DNA of 39,218 bases from Bacillota bacterium (GTDB lineage: Bacteria > Bacillota > Dethiobacteria > Dethiobacterales > Dethiobacteraceae). Under the pieces are notes generated by a model that saw nothing but the letters and a program-made list of their open reading frames with translations, searched no databases and had not been told where the DNA came from. This document shows positions 1 to 7,912 of the stretch, one piece after another. A program made the position numbers and the translations under genes. The stretch covers positions 1 to 39,218 of the forward strand of contig JAAZIQ010000041.1 in the NCBI GenBank assembly GCA_012800795.1, in the 5' to 3' direction. Within the stretch, counting starts at the first letter, position 1. Each line of letters opens with the position of its first letter.

Positions 1-90
1 AAATGTGATTTCGAGTGGGCGTCCTTTCAGGATTGGTGAAATTATTTTTTCCCTACAGTGGGTTGACACTATCAAAACCTATAGAATATT

Positions 91-118
91 TTGACAGAAT
101 GCTATTTAGGGTTATAAT
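91..118 (+). promoter_or_regulatory. sigma-A promoter of speD
   Basis: A perfect -35 box TTGACA (91-96) and a perfect -10 box TATAAT (113-118) are separated by 16 bp. Transcription should start near 125, giving a leader of about 48 nt before the speD start codon. The first 90 bases of the window contain no gene I can support. Confidence 0.8.
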
Positions 119-172
119 ATAATTTATGGAGATACTACAGAACAAACGAAAAAACTTTTTGGGAAGTGAAAG

Positions 173-979
173 ATGGAAATCAAATCATTTAAGAAACTTA
201 AACTTTATGGCTTTAATAATTTAACAAAATCATTAAGTTTTAATATGTACGATATCTGTTATGCTAAAACCCCTGAAGACCGCAAAAGGTATATTGAATA
301 TATTGATGAACAGTATAATGCAGAGCGTCTTACCACTATTCTTACTAAGGTTGCAGAAATTATTGGAGCAACAATTTTAAATATTGCCAAGCAGGATTAT
401 GAACCGCAAGGAGCCAGTGTAACCATTTTGATTGCTGAAAATAATGAGTATCCAGAGCAAGCAGAAGCCGAATCCCCAGGTCCTCTGCCAACGACGATAG
501 TAGGACATTTAGATAAAAGCCACATTACCGTTCACACTTATCCCGAGAGCCATCCGGATGACGGCATAAGTACTTTCCGTGCCGATATTGATGTATCCAC
601 CTGCGGTCATATTTCTCCACTGAAAGCGTTAAACTTTTTAATCCACAGCTTTGAATCCGATATTATCACAATTGATTATCGGGTAAGAGGATTCACACGT
701 GATGTCAATGGCAAAAAACATTTCATTGACCATAAAATAAATTCCATTCAGAATTATATCCCCGGCTCCACGCGGCAAAAATATCAAGCAATCGATGTTA
801 ATGTATATCAGGAAAATATCTTCCATACAAAAATGATTCTTAAAGAATTCGATTTAGATAATTATTTATTTGGTATATCCAAAAAGGATCTGTCTCCGGG
901 ACAAAGACGAAGAATAAAACACCGTCTCAGAAAAGAAATGTTGGAAATCTTTTATGGCCGTAATATTTCTAAAGTATAG
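173..979 (+). CDS. speD: S-adenosylmethionine decarboxylase proenzyme (SpeD)
   Basis: Makes decarboxylated S-adenosylmethionine, the aminopropyl donor for spermidine synthesis, in the cytoplasm. The 268-residue protein matches the long SpeD type of E. coli (about 264 aa), not the 120-130 aa form common in Bacillus. The self-cleavage motif [12 protein letters not shown] is present; cleavage is expected between Lys115 and Ser116, turning Ser116 into the pyruvoyl cofactor. The catalytic-cysteine motif STCG (Cys144) and the C-terminal block [14 protein letters not shown] are also conserved. The ATG at 173 follows a GGGAAG-type ribosome binding site. The gene stands alone: it has its own promoter and ends in a hairpin terminator. 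No speE lies nearby, so spermidine synthase must be elsewhere. Product assignment is firm. Confidence 0.95.
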   Translation: MEIKSFKKLKLYGFNNLTKSLSFNMYDICYAKTPEDRKRYIEYIDEQYNAERLTTILTKVAEIIGATILNIAKQDYEPQGASVTILIAENNEYPEQAEAESPGPLPTTIVGHLDKSHITVHTYPESHPDDGISTFRADIDVSTCGHISPLKALNFLIHSFESDIITIDYRVRGFTRDVNGKKHFIDHKINSIQNYIPGSTRQKYQAIDVNVYQENIFHTKMILKEFDLDNYLFGISKKDLSPGQRRRIKHRLRKEMLEIFYGRNISKV

Positions 980-1004
980 AAAAAGGCGAATGACTCGCCT
1001 TTTT
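980..1004. terminator. bidirectional intrinsic terminator between speD and the HTH gene
   Basis: A GGCGA/TCGCC stem flanked by five A on the left and five T on the right makes a 10-bp hairpin with a 5-nt loop. It can end speD on the plus strand and the convergent gene at 1016 on the minus strand. Confidence 0.8.
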
Positions 1005-1015
1005 ACTTTTATTAT

Positions 1016-1660
1016 CTAATTTACTTGTTCGCGCATTTCAAACTTTATTTCATATTTGCTAGATGCATCAAGCACCCGCGCCAATCTTGCCAGTCGATTA
1101 GCAAGAAGGTGTCCGTCAAAAATGCCGTTAAAAGCAAGATAAAAAGAACTATTCTCTTTTTCGTTTACAAAAGCTTTTGATGAAATTTCCGGCACTATTT
1201 CTACAGCTACTTCTTCCCTTATTTCTGCCTTTTCTTCATTTTCTTTTTTCTTCACTCTTCTACCCCTTGGTTTAGTTTCTATGCCAAGTGTTTTTAAAAC
1301 TTCGTTATAAAACTTGCTGCGTGAAATTTTCATATCTCGAATAATATTATTAGTAGTCATTTCCTCTCGCCATTTTGTCATTAGCACAACTTGTTTTTCT
1401 ATAGGAAGTTCCTTAAATTCCTCATACGGTAAAACTTTATCTTCATACATATTATAAACTTTCACCTCACTGTTTTTCATATATTCCCGTTTTGCTTTGC
1501 CAGTTAAAAAATCAACAGGAGTCATTACAGTTCCTTTACGTCCTGTGCGTGAAGCCCTGCCACGCACACCGCTTAAATTTTTTTTGCTTGTAGAAGCATG
1601 AAAAACAAGTTCGACTTCTGAAGGTTTTAATTCCTCATTTAAATAGATATCTTCACTCAT
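1016..1660 (-). CDS. lysine-rich helix-turn-helix protein of unknown function
   Basis: I do not recognise a named family. The 214-residue protein has three visible parts: a basic N-terminal segment with a GRASRTGRKGT stretch (about 33-44); a central predicted helix-turn-helix (about 99-126, around TTNNIIRDMKISRSKFYNEV); and a highly charged Lys/Glu linker (about 131-150) leading to a C-terminal alpha/beta segment. The basic patches and HTH suggest DNA binding. Proteins of this general look occur on plasmids and phages of Firmicutes, but that is a recollection, not a search result. The ATG at 1660 has an AGGTGA ribosome binding site about 5 nt upstream. The gene is more AT-rich than its neighbours and is transcribed alone, which fits recent acquisition. 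Function is inference only. Confidence 0.75.
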   Translation of the reverse strand: MSEDIYLNEELKPSEVELVFHASTSKKNLSGVRGRASRTGRKGTVMTPVDFLTGKAKREYMKNSEVKVYNMYEDKVLPYEEFKELPIEKQVVLMTKWREEMTTNNIIRDMKISRSKFYNEVLKTLGIETKPRGRRVKKKENEEKAEIREEVAVEIVPEISSKAFVNEKENSSFYLAFNGIFDGHLLANRLARLARVLDASSKYEIKFEMREQVN

Positions 1661-1771
1661 TTTTTCACCTGTTCTTTATATACTAAATTATTATGAGTAA
1701 AACCAATGCGATTATGCTACTGAAAGAGACTGGATAAATAATTTCTCATTTTTGTTTTTAAACAAGCATAA

Positions 1772-1795
1772 AAAGAGGTACAAAAGCACCTCTTT
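1772..1795 (-). terminator. intrinsic terminator of the glucan phosphorylase gene
   Basis: An 8-bp AAAGAGGT/ACCTCTTT stem with an 8-nt loop lies just past the stop at 1799. On the minus strand it runs into a short T-tract. Confidence 0.75.
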
Positions 1796-1798
1796 AAA

Positions 1799-3496
1799 TC
1801 AAGTAATATAAGGATATTGCTCACCCCGGGAGCGTTCAGGAATCATCCATGGTGCCGTTACGGCATCTTGTTTATCGGTAACTCTGCGATACATTAATTC
1901 ATAGTATTCACGAATCATCCTTGTGGCCGAAAACCTAAAATGAGACATATCAATACTGGCGCGCATCATATCCTGCCAGCGCTCCGGCTGTTCATAATAG
2001 GTCGGAATAACCTCATCAAAAAGAACTCTGTAAAGAGCCGCTAAATCTTCTTGATTCTGCTGCTGCGGATCAAGATGGCGATGATGAGTATCCAGTAGCC
2101 ATCCTGAAATACCATGCTGGGGACCTTCACCTACCCAGCCATCAACAACGCTTAAATTTAATACGCCGTTCATGGCGGCTTTCATGCCAGATGTACCGGA
2201 GGCTTCCAGCGGCCGCATGGGATTATTTAGCCATACATCGCATCCTTGAACTAACAACTTGCCAATTTCCATATTATAATTCTCCAGAAATACCACCGCA
2301 TCTTTATATTTCCGGTCCATTCTCACTAAGTCCTGTATAATTCGTTTTCCCTCATAGTCATCCGGATGGGCCTTGCCCGAAAAAATAAGCTGCAGCTTAC
2401 CATCCCTTAATAGAGGGTCAATTACTTCCGCATTGCGGAAAATCAAGTCTGAACGTTTGTAACCTGCCGCCCGCCGGGCAAAGCCGACCATTAATGCATT
2501 GACATTAAGCCTGGCATCGGTATGTTTGTGGGCATATTCAACCAGCTTTGTTTTTAACTGTAGATGTGGTTTCCAGAGGTCACCACCGGCTTGAAAAGCA
2601 TAGTGGATTTCCTTTGCCTGCCAAGTCGGCACATGAACGCCATTGGTGATAGAAATAATTGGGCCGGTATCTGACACATGGCGCCACATCGAACGTGCAG
2701 TATGGCCATGTAAATTGGATACGGCATTGGCTACCGTACAGAGACGTAAAGCAGCCTCTGTCATATTGAAAGGATTTCCACCTAGGTGTACCATTTGTTC
2801 ATAAGATAGCCCATTATATGCCCCCATGCGCTGCAGTTCACCATGATCATGCTTTTCATTCCCCGCTTCCACCGGAGTATGGGTAGTAAAAACAACTTGC
2901 CGGCGTGTTGCCTGCCAGGCCTCTTCAAAAGATAACCCTTCTGCCATTTTTTCGCGGATGAGCTCAATGCCGGCTAAGACTGCATGTCCCTCATTAAAGT
3001 GATAAACATCAACATCTATATTTAAAGCACGCAGTAAACGGACACCACCTATTCCTAACAGTATTTCCTGGGCAATTCGCTCATATGTTCCACCACCATA
3101 TAGTTTACTTGTAATCCAACCATGTTCACTGCCCGGAAAATTTGTATCTAACAGGTAGAGAGGGGCATTGCCATACTGATCAACCAAGCGAACTCTGGCA
3201 GTAACCTCTTTTCCCTCTATTTCGACCTTAATTTTAACACCTGTATCCTTAACAAAATCATAATCAAAAGTGGGATAATTATCATATGGCCACCCGTCTT
3301 CACCGATAAATTGTTCTGTGTAATCATGACGCCATAAGATTCCTATCCCTACCAGAGGCAGATTTAAATCTTTGGCCGCCTTTAAAAAATCACCGGCTAA
3401 AATGCCTAATCCTCCTGCATAAATAGGTAATTTTGCGTCCAGACCATATTCCATACAAAAATAGGCAACTCTTGGCAGTTTTGTTTTCTCCAACAT
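1799..3496 (-). CDS. glgP: alpha-glucan (glycogen/maltodextrin) phosphorylase, short form
   Basis: Phosphorolyses alpha-1,4-glucans to glucose 1-phosphate using pyridoxal phosphate (GT35 family). At 565 residues it is the short form seen in Thermotoga, archaea and some Clostridia, not the ~800-residue enzyme of enterics. Visible motifs are the N-terminal YFCMEYG and GGLGILAGDFLKAAKDL, HFNEGH (167-171), TTHTPVEAGN (204-213), and the cofactor block EASGTSGMKAAMNG (431-444) with Lys439 as the predicted PLP-binding lysine. The ATG at 3496 is the only ATG start possible, because an in-frame TGA lies 18 bases upstream. Its ribosome binding site GGAAG overlaps the 3' arm of a small CCGGC/GCCGG hairpin. 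No glycogen synthesis genes are adjacent. Substrate preference (glycogen or maltodextrin) cannot be read from sequence. Confidence 0.93.
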   Translation of the reverse strand: MLEKTKLPRVAYFCMEYGLDAKLPIYAGGLGILAGDFLKAAKDLNLPLVGIGILWRHDYTEQFIGEDGWPYDNYPTFDYDFVKDTGVKIKVEIEGKEVTARVRLVDQYGNAPLYLLDTNFPGSEHGWITSKLYGGGTYERIAQEILLGIGGVRLLRALNIDVDVYHFNEGHAVLAGIELIREKMAEGLSFEEAWQATRRQVVFTTHTPVEAGNEKHDHGELQRMGAYNGLSYEQMVHLGGNPFNMTEAALRLCTVANAVSNLHGHTARSMWRHVSDTGPIISITNGVHVPTWQAKEIHYAFQAGGDLWKPHLQLKTKLVEYAHKHTDARLNVNALMVGFARRAAGYKRSDLIFRNAEVIDPLLRDGKLQLIFSGKAHPDDYEGKRIIQDLVRMDRKYKDAVVFLENYNMEIGKLLVQGCDVWLNNPMRPLEASGTSGMKAAMNGVLNLSVVDGWVGEGPQHGISGWLLDTHHRHLDPQQQNQEDLAALYRVLFDEVIPTYYEQPERWQDMMRASIDMSHFRFSATRMIREYYELMYRRVTDKQDAVTAPWMIPERSRGEQYPYIT

Positions 3497-3550
3497 TTCT
3501 TCCGGCTGTGCCGGTCATCACCATCCTTTATTTAAAACTCCTACTTTATT

Positions 3551-3578
3551 TTGCACCAAGTAAATGAGATAATATACT
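3551..3578 (+). promoter_or_regulatory. probable sigma-A promoter of the DUF456 gene
   Basis: TTGCAC (3551-3556) and TATACT (3573-3578) are spaced by 16 bp, about 60 bp before the start codon at 3639. Each box is one or two bases from consensus. Confidence 0.55.
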
Positions 3579-3638
3579 CTAGACGCAGGAACATTAGACA
3601 GAACATATATGCAAAGACAAAAAAATAAGGAGAAAAAA

Positions 3639-4115
3639 ATGGCATATATCCCCTTAATTATTACGATTATTCTCTTTCTGATTGGTGTAGCTGGTACAAT
3701 TTTGCCTGCTTTGCCAGGAGCAGTGTTAATATATGGCGGCATGATTCTCTATGGTTTTTTGACGGATTTTAGTACCCTTCCCGCCAAATTTTTTTTATTG
3801 CAGGGTTTAGCCTTGCTTCTCATCTTTGCCGTTGATTTTTTCGCCACTGCAATAGGAACAAAAAAATTTGGCGGCAGTCGCGCTTCTGCTTTTGGAGCCA
3901 CATTGGGCACACTGCTGGGAGTATTATTTTTCCCCCCCTTTGGCATTGTTCTTGGACCGTTTCTTGGTGCCGCTGCTGCCGAGCTGCTTTCAGGCAAAAA
4001 TCCAGAACATGCAGTTCGTGTGGGATTTGGCACACTTATTGGATTACTCGGAGGAACCATTACAAAACTGCTAATCGAAGCAATTATGATTATCTATTTT
4101 TTTCTTACAATCTAA
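3639..4115 (+). CDS. DUF456 family integral membrane protein
   Basis: A 158-residue hydrophobic protein with the DUF456 pattern: an N-terminal membrane segment ending in LPALPGAVLIYGG; a central segment followed by FATAIGTKKFGGSRASAFGATLGTLLG; a Gly/Pro-rich FFPPFGIVLGPFLGA segment; and a final hydrophobic helix. About four membrane segments are visible. The family is widespread and has no established function. I chose the ATG at 3639 because a perfect AAGGAG (3627-3632) lies 6 nt upstream. An in-frame ATG at 3609 would add ten charged residues and has no ribosome binding site. The gene converges on the rhomboid gene with only 3 nt between stop codons and no visible terminator. Confidence 0.85.
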   Translation: MAYIPLIITIILFLIGVAGTILPALPGAVLIYGGMILYGFLTDFSTLPAKFFLLQGLALLLIFAVDFFATAIGTKKFGGSRASAFGATLGTLLGVLFFPPFGIVLGPFLGAAAAELLSGKNPEHAVRVGFGTLIGLLGGTITKLLIEAIMIIYFFLTI

Positions 4116-4118
4116 AAG

Positions 4119-4787
4119 CTATTCACATCTGGTTCGTTTGCCAAAAAAATTTATTAAAGCAATACCGGCAACAAAGCCACCAATATGCGCCCACCAAGCA
4201 ATGGCAACCTCTACACCAAGGCTGGTAAAGCCGGAAAATAGCTGCAGGAAAAACCAAAAACCTAAAAAAATAACGGCCGGCACTTCAGCAACTGTATACA
4301 AAATAAACGTAGGGATCAAGGCCAGAACGCGAGCATTTGGACAGCTGATGAGATATGCACCGAGAATTCCCGCAACCGCCCCGCTGGCGCCAATAATCGG
4401 TACGGTACTGGTTGGGTCCAAATAAACCTGAAGCAGACCGGCTAAAATACCCATCAGGAGGTAGAAAAAAAAATATTTAACATGTCCAATTCTGTCCTCA
4501 ATATTATCACCAAATACCCATAGATAGAGCATATTACTGCCGATATGAAGCCAGCTGCCGTGTAAAAACTGATAGGAAATTAGCGGTATTATCGCAGCCA
4601 GTAAATTTTTGTTCATAACATCAGTGGAATAACGGAGTGGTACCAAACCATAGTTAGAAATTAATATGGCCAGTTCTTCATTTGTTAAAGCAATTTGTCG
4701 AATGAAAATATAGATATTTAGGATGATAAGAAATGTATTGACAAAGGGAAAAATCCTTGTCCGAGGAGAATCTTTCAAGGGAATCAA
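4119..4787 (-). CDS. rhomboid family intramembrane serine protease
   Basis: Cleaves transmembrane substrates within the membrane. The 222-residue protein carries the rhomboid catalytic set: HGSWLHIGSNMLYLWVFG with oxyanion Asn85 (residues 76-93), GASGAVAG with nucleophile Ser135, and AHIGGFVAG with catalytic His201. Six membrane segments are apparent. It starts with MIPLKDSPRTR, typical of the small bacterial rhomboids often found in Clostridia. The start codon is TTG at 4787, supported by AGGAGG about 8 nt upstream; no closer ATG gives a complete first helix. Substrates are unknown. Confidence 0.9.
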   Translation of the reverse strand: MIPLKDSPRTRIFPFVNTFLIILNIYIFIRQIALTNEELAILISNYGLVPLRYSTDVMNKNLLAAIIPLISYQFLHGSWLHIGSNMLYLWVFGDNIEDRIGHVKYFFFYLLMGILAGLLQVYLDPTSTVPIIGASGAVAGILGAYLISCPNARVLALIPTFILYTVAEVPAVIFLGFWFFLQLFSGFTSLGVEVAIAWWAHIGGFVAGIALINFFGKRTRCE

Positions 4788-4828
4788 AAAATCAGCCTCC
4801 TAGCAAAGAATTATTATCTTAGTTAATA

Positions 4829-4868
4829 AAATAGCATGCTGACAGTATATATGTCTAGCATGCTATTT
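4829..4868 (-). terminator. intrinsic terminator of cobT
   Basis: A 12-bp AAATAGCATGCT/AGCATGCTATTT stem, extended by GACA/TGTC across a one-base bulge, sits just past the cobT stop and leads into a TTTATT tract on the minus strand. Confidence 0.8.
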
Positions 4869-4879
4869 CTTATCTTACT

Positions 4880-5938
4880 TTATTCCAGCTTACCAGATAT
4901 TCCTGCTTCAGAAAAGCTGGCCATTTCATGGACAATTTTTAAAGCTGCATCAACCATTGTCATGGCTAAAGCTGTTCCTGTTCCTTCACCCAAACGCATT
5001 TTCATGCGTAAAAATGGCTCCAAATGTAATAACTTAAGGGCAGCTGCATGGCCTGGTTCTTCGGATAAATGCGAAGCCAACATGTATTCAACGGCATGGG
5101 GGTGTAAATTGGCGGCAATAATGGCAGCAGCACAGGAAATAAAGCCGTCTACTAAAACCGGCACCCTATTGGCCGCTGCAGCCAGCATCACCCCGGCCAT
5201 ACCGGCTATTTCAAAACCTCCAATTTTTGCTAAAACATCCAGAGCATCCTGAGGATCTGGGTTATTAATTTCAAGCGCCTTTTCAATAACTTTTATTTTA
5301 TGCAGCAGCTTTTGATCATCAAGGCCTGTGCCGCGTCCGCAAACTTCTGCCACACTAAGGCCTGTATATAAGGCGGCAATGGCTGCACTGGGTGTGGTAT
5401 TACCGATACCCATTTCTCCTGTGCCAAAGAGACCCGTTCCCTCTGCAATAAACTGCTCAGCCACTTCTATACCCACTTCCAGAGCAGCAACAGCCTGTTC
5501 TCTGGTCATCGCGGGACCCCTTGCCATATTGGCAGTACCATACGCTATTTTTCGATTAAGTAAGATGGGGTGATCCGGCAAATCTGCCGCCACACCAATA
5601 TCTACCACAATTAATTTCGCCCCGGCATGTCGGGCAAGAACATTCATGGCAGCCCCACCGGATAAAAAATTTAAAACCATTTGTGCCGTAACTTCTTGAG
5701 GATAAGCCGAAACCCCTTCTGCTACTACACCATGATCGCCGGCCATTAAGATCGATGTTTTTTGCGGTATTGTCGGTTTAGCATTTCTGGTGATACCTGC
5801 AATCTTTCTGGCAATCTCCTCCAATACGCCTAAACTACCAACCGGTTTAGTCAAGTTGTCGAGATGTTTTTGCGCCTCCTTTTCTGTGTTTTTGTCCACC
5901 GGTGTAATACGTGCCAGTGTTCTTTGCAGTTTTTCCAT
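4880..5938 (-). CDS. cobT: nicotinate-nucleotide--dimethylbenzimidazole phosphoribosyltransferase
   Basis: Makes alpha-ribazole 5'-phosphate for the lower ligand of cobalamin. The protein is 352 residues, the usual CobT length. Conserved blocks include LTKPVGSLGVLE near the N-terminus, MAGDHGVVAEGVSAYPQEVT, GTGEMGIGNTTPSAA, GRGTGLDD, and the C-terminal RLGEGTGTALAM containing the catalytic glutamate. I chose the ATG at 5938 because AAGGAGG lies about 9 nt upstream. The reading frame stays open to 6025, but that part is the terminator hairpin of the riboswitch leader and should not be translated. Expression is predicted to fall when cobalamin is abundant. No other cob genes are nearby, so this may serve remodelling or salvage as well as synthesis. 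Confidence 0.96.
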   Translation of the reverse strand: MEKLQRTLARITPVDKNTEKEAQKHLDNLTKPVGSLGVLEEIARKIAGITRNAKPTIPQKTSILMAGDHGVVAEGVSAYPQEVTAQMVLNFLSGGAAMNVLARHAGAKLIVVDIGVAADLPDHPILLNRKIAYGTANMARGPAMTREQAVAALEVGIEVAEQFIAEGTGLFGTGEMGIGNTTPSAAIAALYTGLSVAEVCGRGTGLDDQKLLHKIKVIEKALEINNPDPQDALDVLAKIGGFEIAGMAGVMLAAAANRVPVLVDGFISCAAAIIAANLHPHAVEYMLASHLSEEPGHAAALKLLHLEPFLRMKMRLGEGTGTALAMTMVDAALKIVHEMASFSEAGISGKLE

Positions 5939-5972
5939 GCAAATAAACCTCCTTTTTGGCATTTTAATAAAA

Positions 5973-6004
5973 AAAGTCCTCAAGTATTTATACTTGAGGA
6001 CTTT
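5973..6004 (-). terminator. riboswitch-controlled intrinsic terminator in the cobT leader
   Basis: A perfect 14-bp stem (5973-5986 with 5991-6004) and a 4-nt loop are followed on the minus strand by seven T. It lies between the B12 box and the cobT ribosome binding site, so it is the likely expression platform for transcriptional attenuation. Confidence 0.88.
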
Positions 6005-6027
6005 ACCATCATCCACAGCTTTCATTT

Positions 6028-6172
6028 TGTGGCAGGTCTCCTGACTTCCGGATCATTGTCCTCGCCCCCTTCCCATCAGCAGACAGTGGTTTATGGCGAT
6101 TCCTACCCGGTTACAGTGGCGGGTCCGTTCGGGATTTGCACCCGATTCCCTATTCTCCGCATTGCGGCACCA
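6028..6172 (-). promoter_or_regulatory. cobalamin (B12) riboswitch aptamer upstream of cobT
   Basis: Reading the minus strand, the leader contains the conserved aptamer elements in order: a GGGTGCAAATCCC hairpin; the block CGGACCCGCCACTGTAACC; a GCCA...CCACTG arm; and the B12 box AAGTCAGGAGACCTGCC (complement of 6031-6047). The order and near-exact core sequences identify a cobalamin riboswitch. A terminator follows about 24 nt downstream. Outer boundaries are approximate. Confidence 0.93.
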
Positions 6173-6195
6173 CAAAATGTTAAATATTTTTTTTC

Positions 6196-6224
6196 ATTAT
6201 AAATTTTTCAACTATCCTTGTCAA
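6196..6224 (-). promoter_or_regulatory. sigma-A promoter of the cobT transcript
   Basis: On the minus strand a perfect TTGACA (complement of 6219-6224) and a perfect TATAAT (complement of 6196-6201) are spaced by exactly 17 bp, just upstream of the riboswitch. Confidence 0.85.
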
Positions 6225-6253
6225 TCTTTTTTCTCACCACAAAAAATGTAGAA

Positions 6254-7012
6254 TTAAGGCTGCAGGCCTTGTTTTTGAATAACCGCTAAACAATCAACCA
6301 ATATCTCTTTGGCTTTTCCCAAAATAATGAGATCAAACTTATAAGCTGTTTCTTCAGCGTTTATGAGAACAGTTTTACCGGACGTTAAATAGGGAAGTTG
6401 ATTTACAGGAGCTACTTCTAAACTTGTGCCGATAACTATTAACAGGTCAGATTTTTTTATTTCATTTAGTGCAGTATTCCAGACATCTGGAGGTAATGCT
6501 TCGCCAAAGAAAACCACATTAGGTCTTAAAGCATATTCATGGCAAAAAGAACAAGACTTAAAATCAATTAAGTCTTGAGCTGTAGCCGATTTGCCACAAT
6601 TGTTACAGTAGATCTTTCTTAGATCACCATGAAGTTCATATACTTTCTTGTTGCCGGCTTTGATATGTAAGCCTGAAATGTTTTGTGTGGCAATCCCTTT
6701 AATTAAACCTTTTTCCTCTAATTCTGCCAAAACATAATGGCCTGCATGCGGCTTGACATTACCCATCACACTAAGCCGCTCTTTATAAAATTGATGAAAT
6801 AATCTATAATTCTTTTTAATTGTGTTAATATCGGCAACGACACGAGCATCAATATTGCGCCAAAGCTCACTCTTGCCGCGAAAATCCGGAATATTACTTT
6901 CCGTATCCATACCGGCACCAGTTAAAACTATCGCGTAATCAGATTGTAAAATAAGCTCTGCTAATCTTTTGATACCTTCCTTTTTATTTGCTGCAGTATA
7001 AATGTTTTTCAT
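6254..7012 (-). CDS. SIR2-family NAD-dependent protein deacylase
   Basis: Predicted to remove acyl groups from lysines using NAD. The 252-residue protein has the NAD-binding motif GAGMDTESNIPDFRG (32-46), TQNISGLH (109-116), the catalytic histidine in ELHGD (His128), two zinc CxxC pairs (Cys136/139 and Cys154/157), and the late GTSLEV block. Two positions differ from the usual sirtuin pattern: GAG is followed by Met-Asp where Ile/Met-Ser is common, and the TQN-I-D motif reads TQN-I-S (Ser113). The Asp normally contacts NAD, so activity or acyl preference may be altered. The ATG at 7012 has an AAGGTGG ribosome binding site. It lies 57 nt past the ABC permease and may share its transcript. Confidence 0.9.
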   Translation of the reverse strand: MKNIYTAANKKEGIKRLAELILQSDYAIVLTGAGMDTESNIPDFRGKSELWRNIDARVVADINTIKKNYRLFHQFYKERLSVMGNVKPHAGHYVLAELEEKGLIKGIATQNISGLHIKAGNKKVYELHGDLRKIYCNNCGKSATAQDLIDFKSCSFCHEYALRPNVVFFGEALPPDVWNTALNEIKKSDLLIVIGTSLEVAPVNQLPYLTSGKTVLINAEETAYKFDLIILGKAKEILVDCLAVIQKQGLQP

Positions 7013-7069
7013 TCTACCACCTTTTCCCCAATATCTATCTCCTGAAATCAGGTTGCCTCCTTTGGAAAC

Positions 7070-7906
7070 TTAAGAAGGCATTTTAAATAATGGCAGCCGC
7101 CAACTGCGTTCGCCAGCGACACGAATATCACGACGTAAAAACAAGATCCAGGCAGCAGTTGTGATAATTAGTGCAGCAATTATTAGACCTAACAGCCAAC
7201 TGCCATTAAGTCCCTCCACAGCTGTACCGCCTTGGTAATAATTGAGAGGCAAATATTTCATCAGCGGCTGCAGGGTCTCATTAAGATTAGATAGCCCCTG
7301 AAGGAGAAAATTTCCGACCAGCAACGCAGCAGAAAGCATGCCGGCAAGACGTGCTGACGGTAGTAATAGACTTAGCAGCAAAGCAATGGACGCAAAAAGC
7401 AGCAGTACTGCCAACAAGGAAATGAAAGGCAGCAACAATTGCAGCCAATTTAGTTCAAAGCTGACGCTTTCTGCGGGAACTGCCCAACTTAACCAGTCCA
7501 CAAAGAGGATGATAGTCAATGCTGCAGCTAAAGCAAAAAATCTACCGAAAAAAAGGCTTGTTCTGCTGATAGGCTGTGCCATTACAAGATCAAGCAGCCC
7601 TTTTTCTTCGTCACCAACCAGTAATCCAACTGCAGCACTAATGGCCAAGATCCCTATAATTAAATGCATATAGGAGAAAAAATAAACATCTATATACCCC
7701 ATAGCTGTACCGATAACATAAATATTTTCAAAAAATGCCAGCATTGCTTCAGGAAACATGCTGATATATTCATCGATAATATCACTTGCATCGACCATGC
7801 TAGGATAAATATTTATCATCAAAATCCCATAAAAAGCAGTGCCAAAAGCCCAACCTACAATCTGCCAACGCATGCGCCGCAGGGTGTGCTTAAATTCTGC
7901 CCACAT
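7070..7906 (-). CDS. ABC-2 type transporter permease subunit
   Basis: The 278-residue protein has about six hydrophobic segments and a large extracellular stretch after the first one, as in ABC-2 permeases. The motif VGDEEKGLLDLVMAQPISRTSLFFGRF (around 97-123) is typical of this class, with a cytoplasmic loop containing E-KG and PISR. It starts 6 nt after the stop of the ATPase gene, so the two form one exporter. The substrate cannot be predicted; relatives handle antibiotics, lantibiotics, lipids or sodium. Confidence 0.88.
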   Translation of the reverse strand: MWAEFKHTLRRMRWQIVGWAFGTAFYGILMINIYPSMVDASDIIDEYISMFPEAMLAFFENIYVIGTAMGYIDVYFFSYMHLIIGILAISAAVGLLVGDEEKGLLDLVMAQPISRTSLFFGRFFALAAALTIILFVDWLSWAVPAESVSFELNWLQLLLPFISLLAVLLLFASIALLLSLLLPSARLAGMLSAALLVGNFLLQGLSNLNETLQPLMKYLPLNYYQGGTAVEGLNGSWLLGLIIAALIITTAAWILFLRRDIRVAGERSWRLPLFKMPS

Positions 7907-7912
7907 TACTGT

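Noticed and set aside
3749-4060. Open frame antisense to the DUF456 gene
   Set aside because: It lies wholly inside a well-supported gene, has no ribosome binding site and encodes a low-complexity Pro/Lys/Ala product.
5939-6025. N-terminal extension of CobT by 29 residues
   Set aside because: The extension is encoded by the riboswitch terminator hairpin, and a perfect ribosome binding site precedes the downstream ATG at 5938.
6256-6270. AAGGC/GCCTT hairpin at the end of the sirtuin gene as a terminator
   Set aside because: The stem is only five base pairs and the T-run begins nine bases away.
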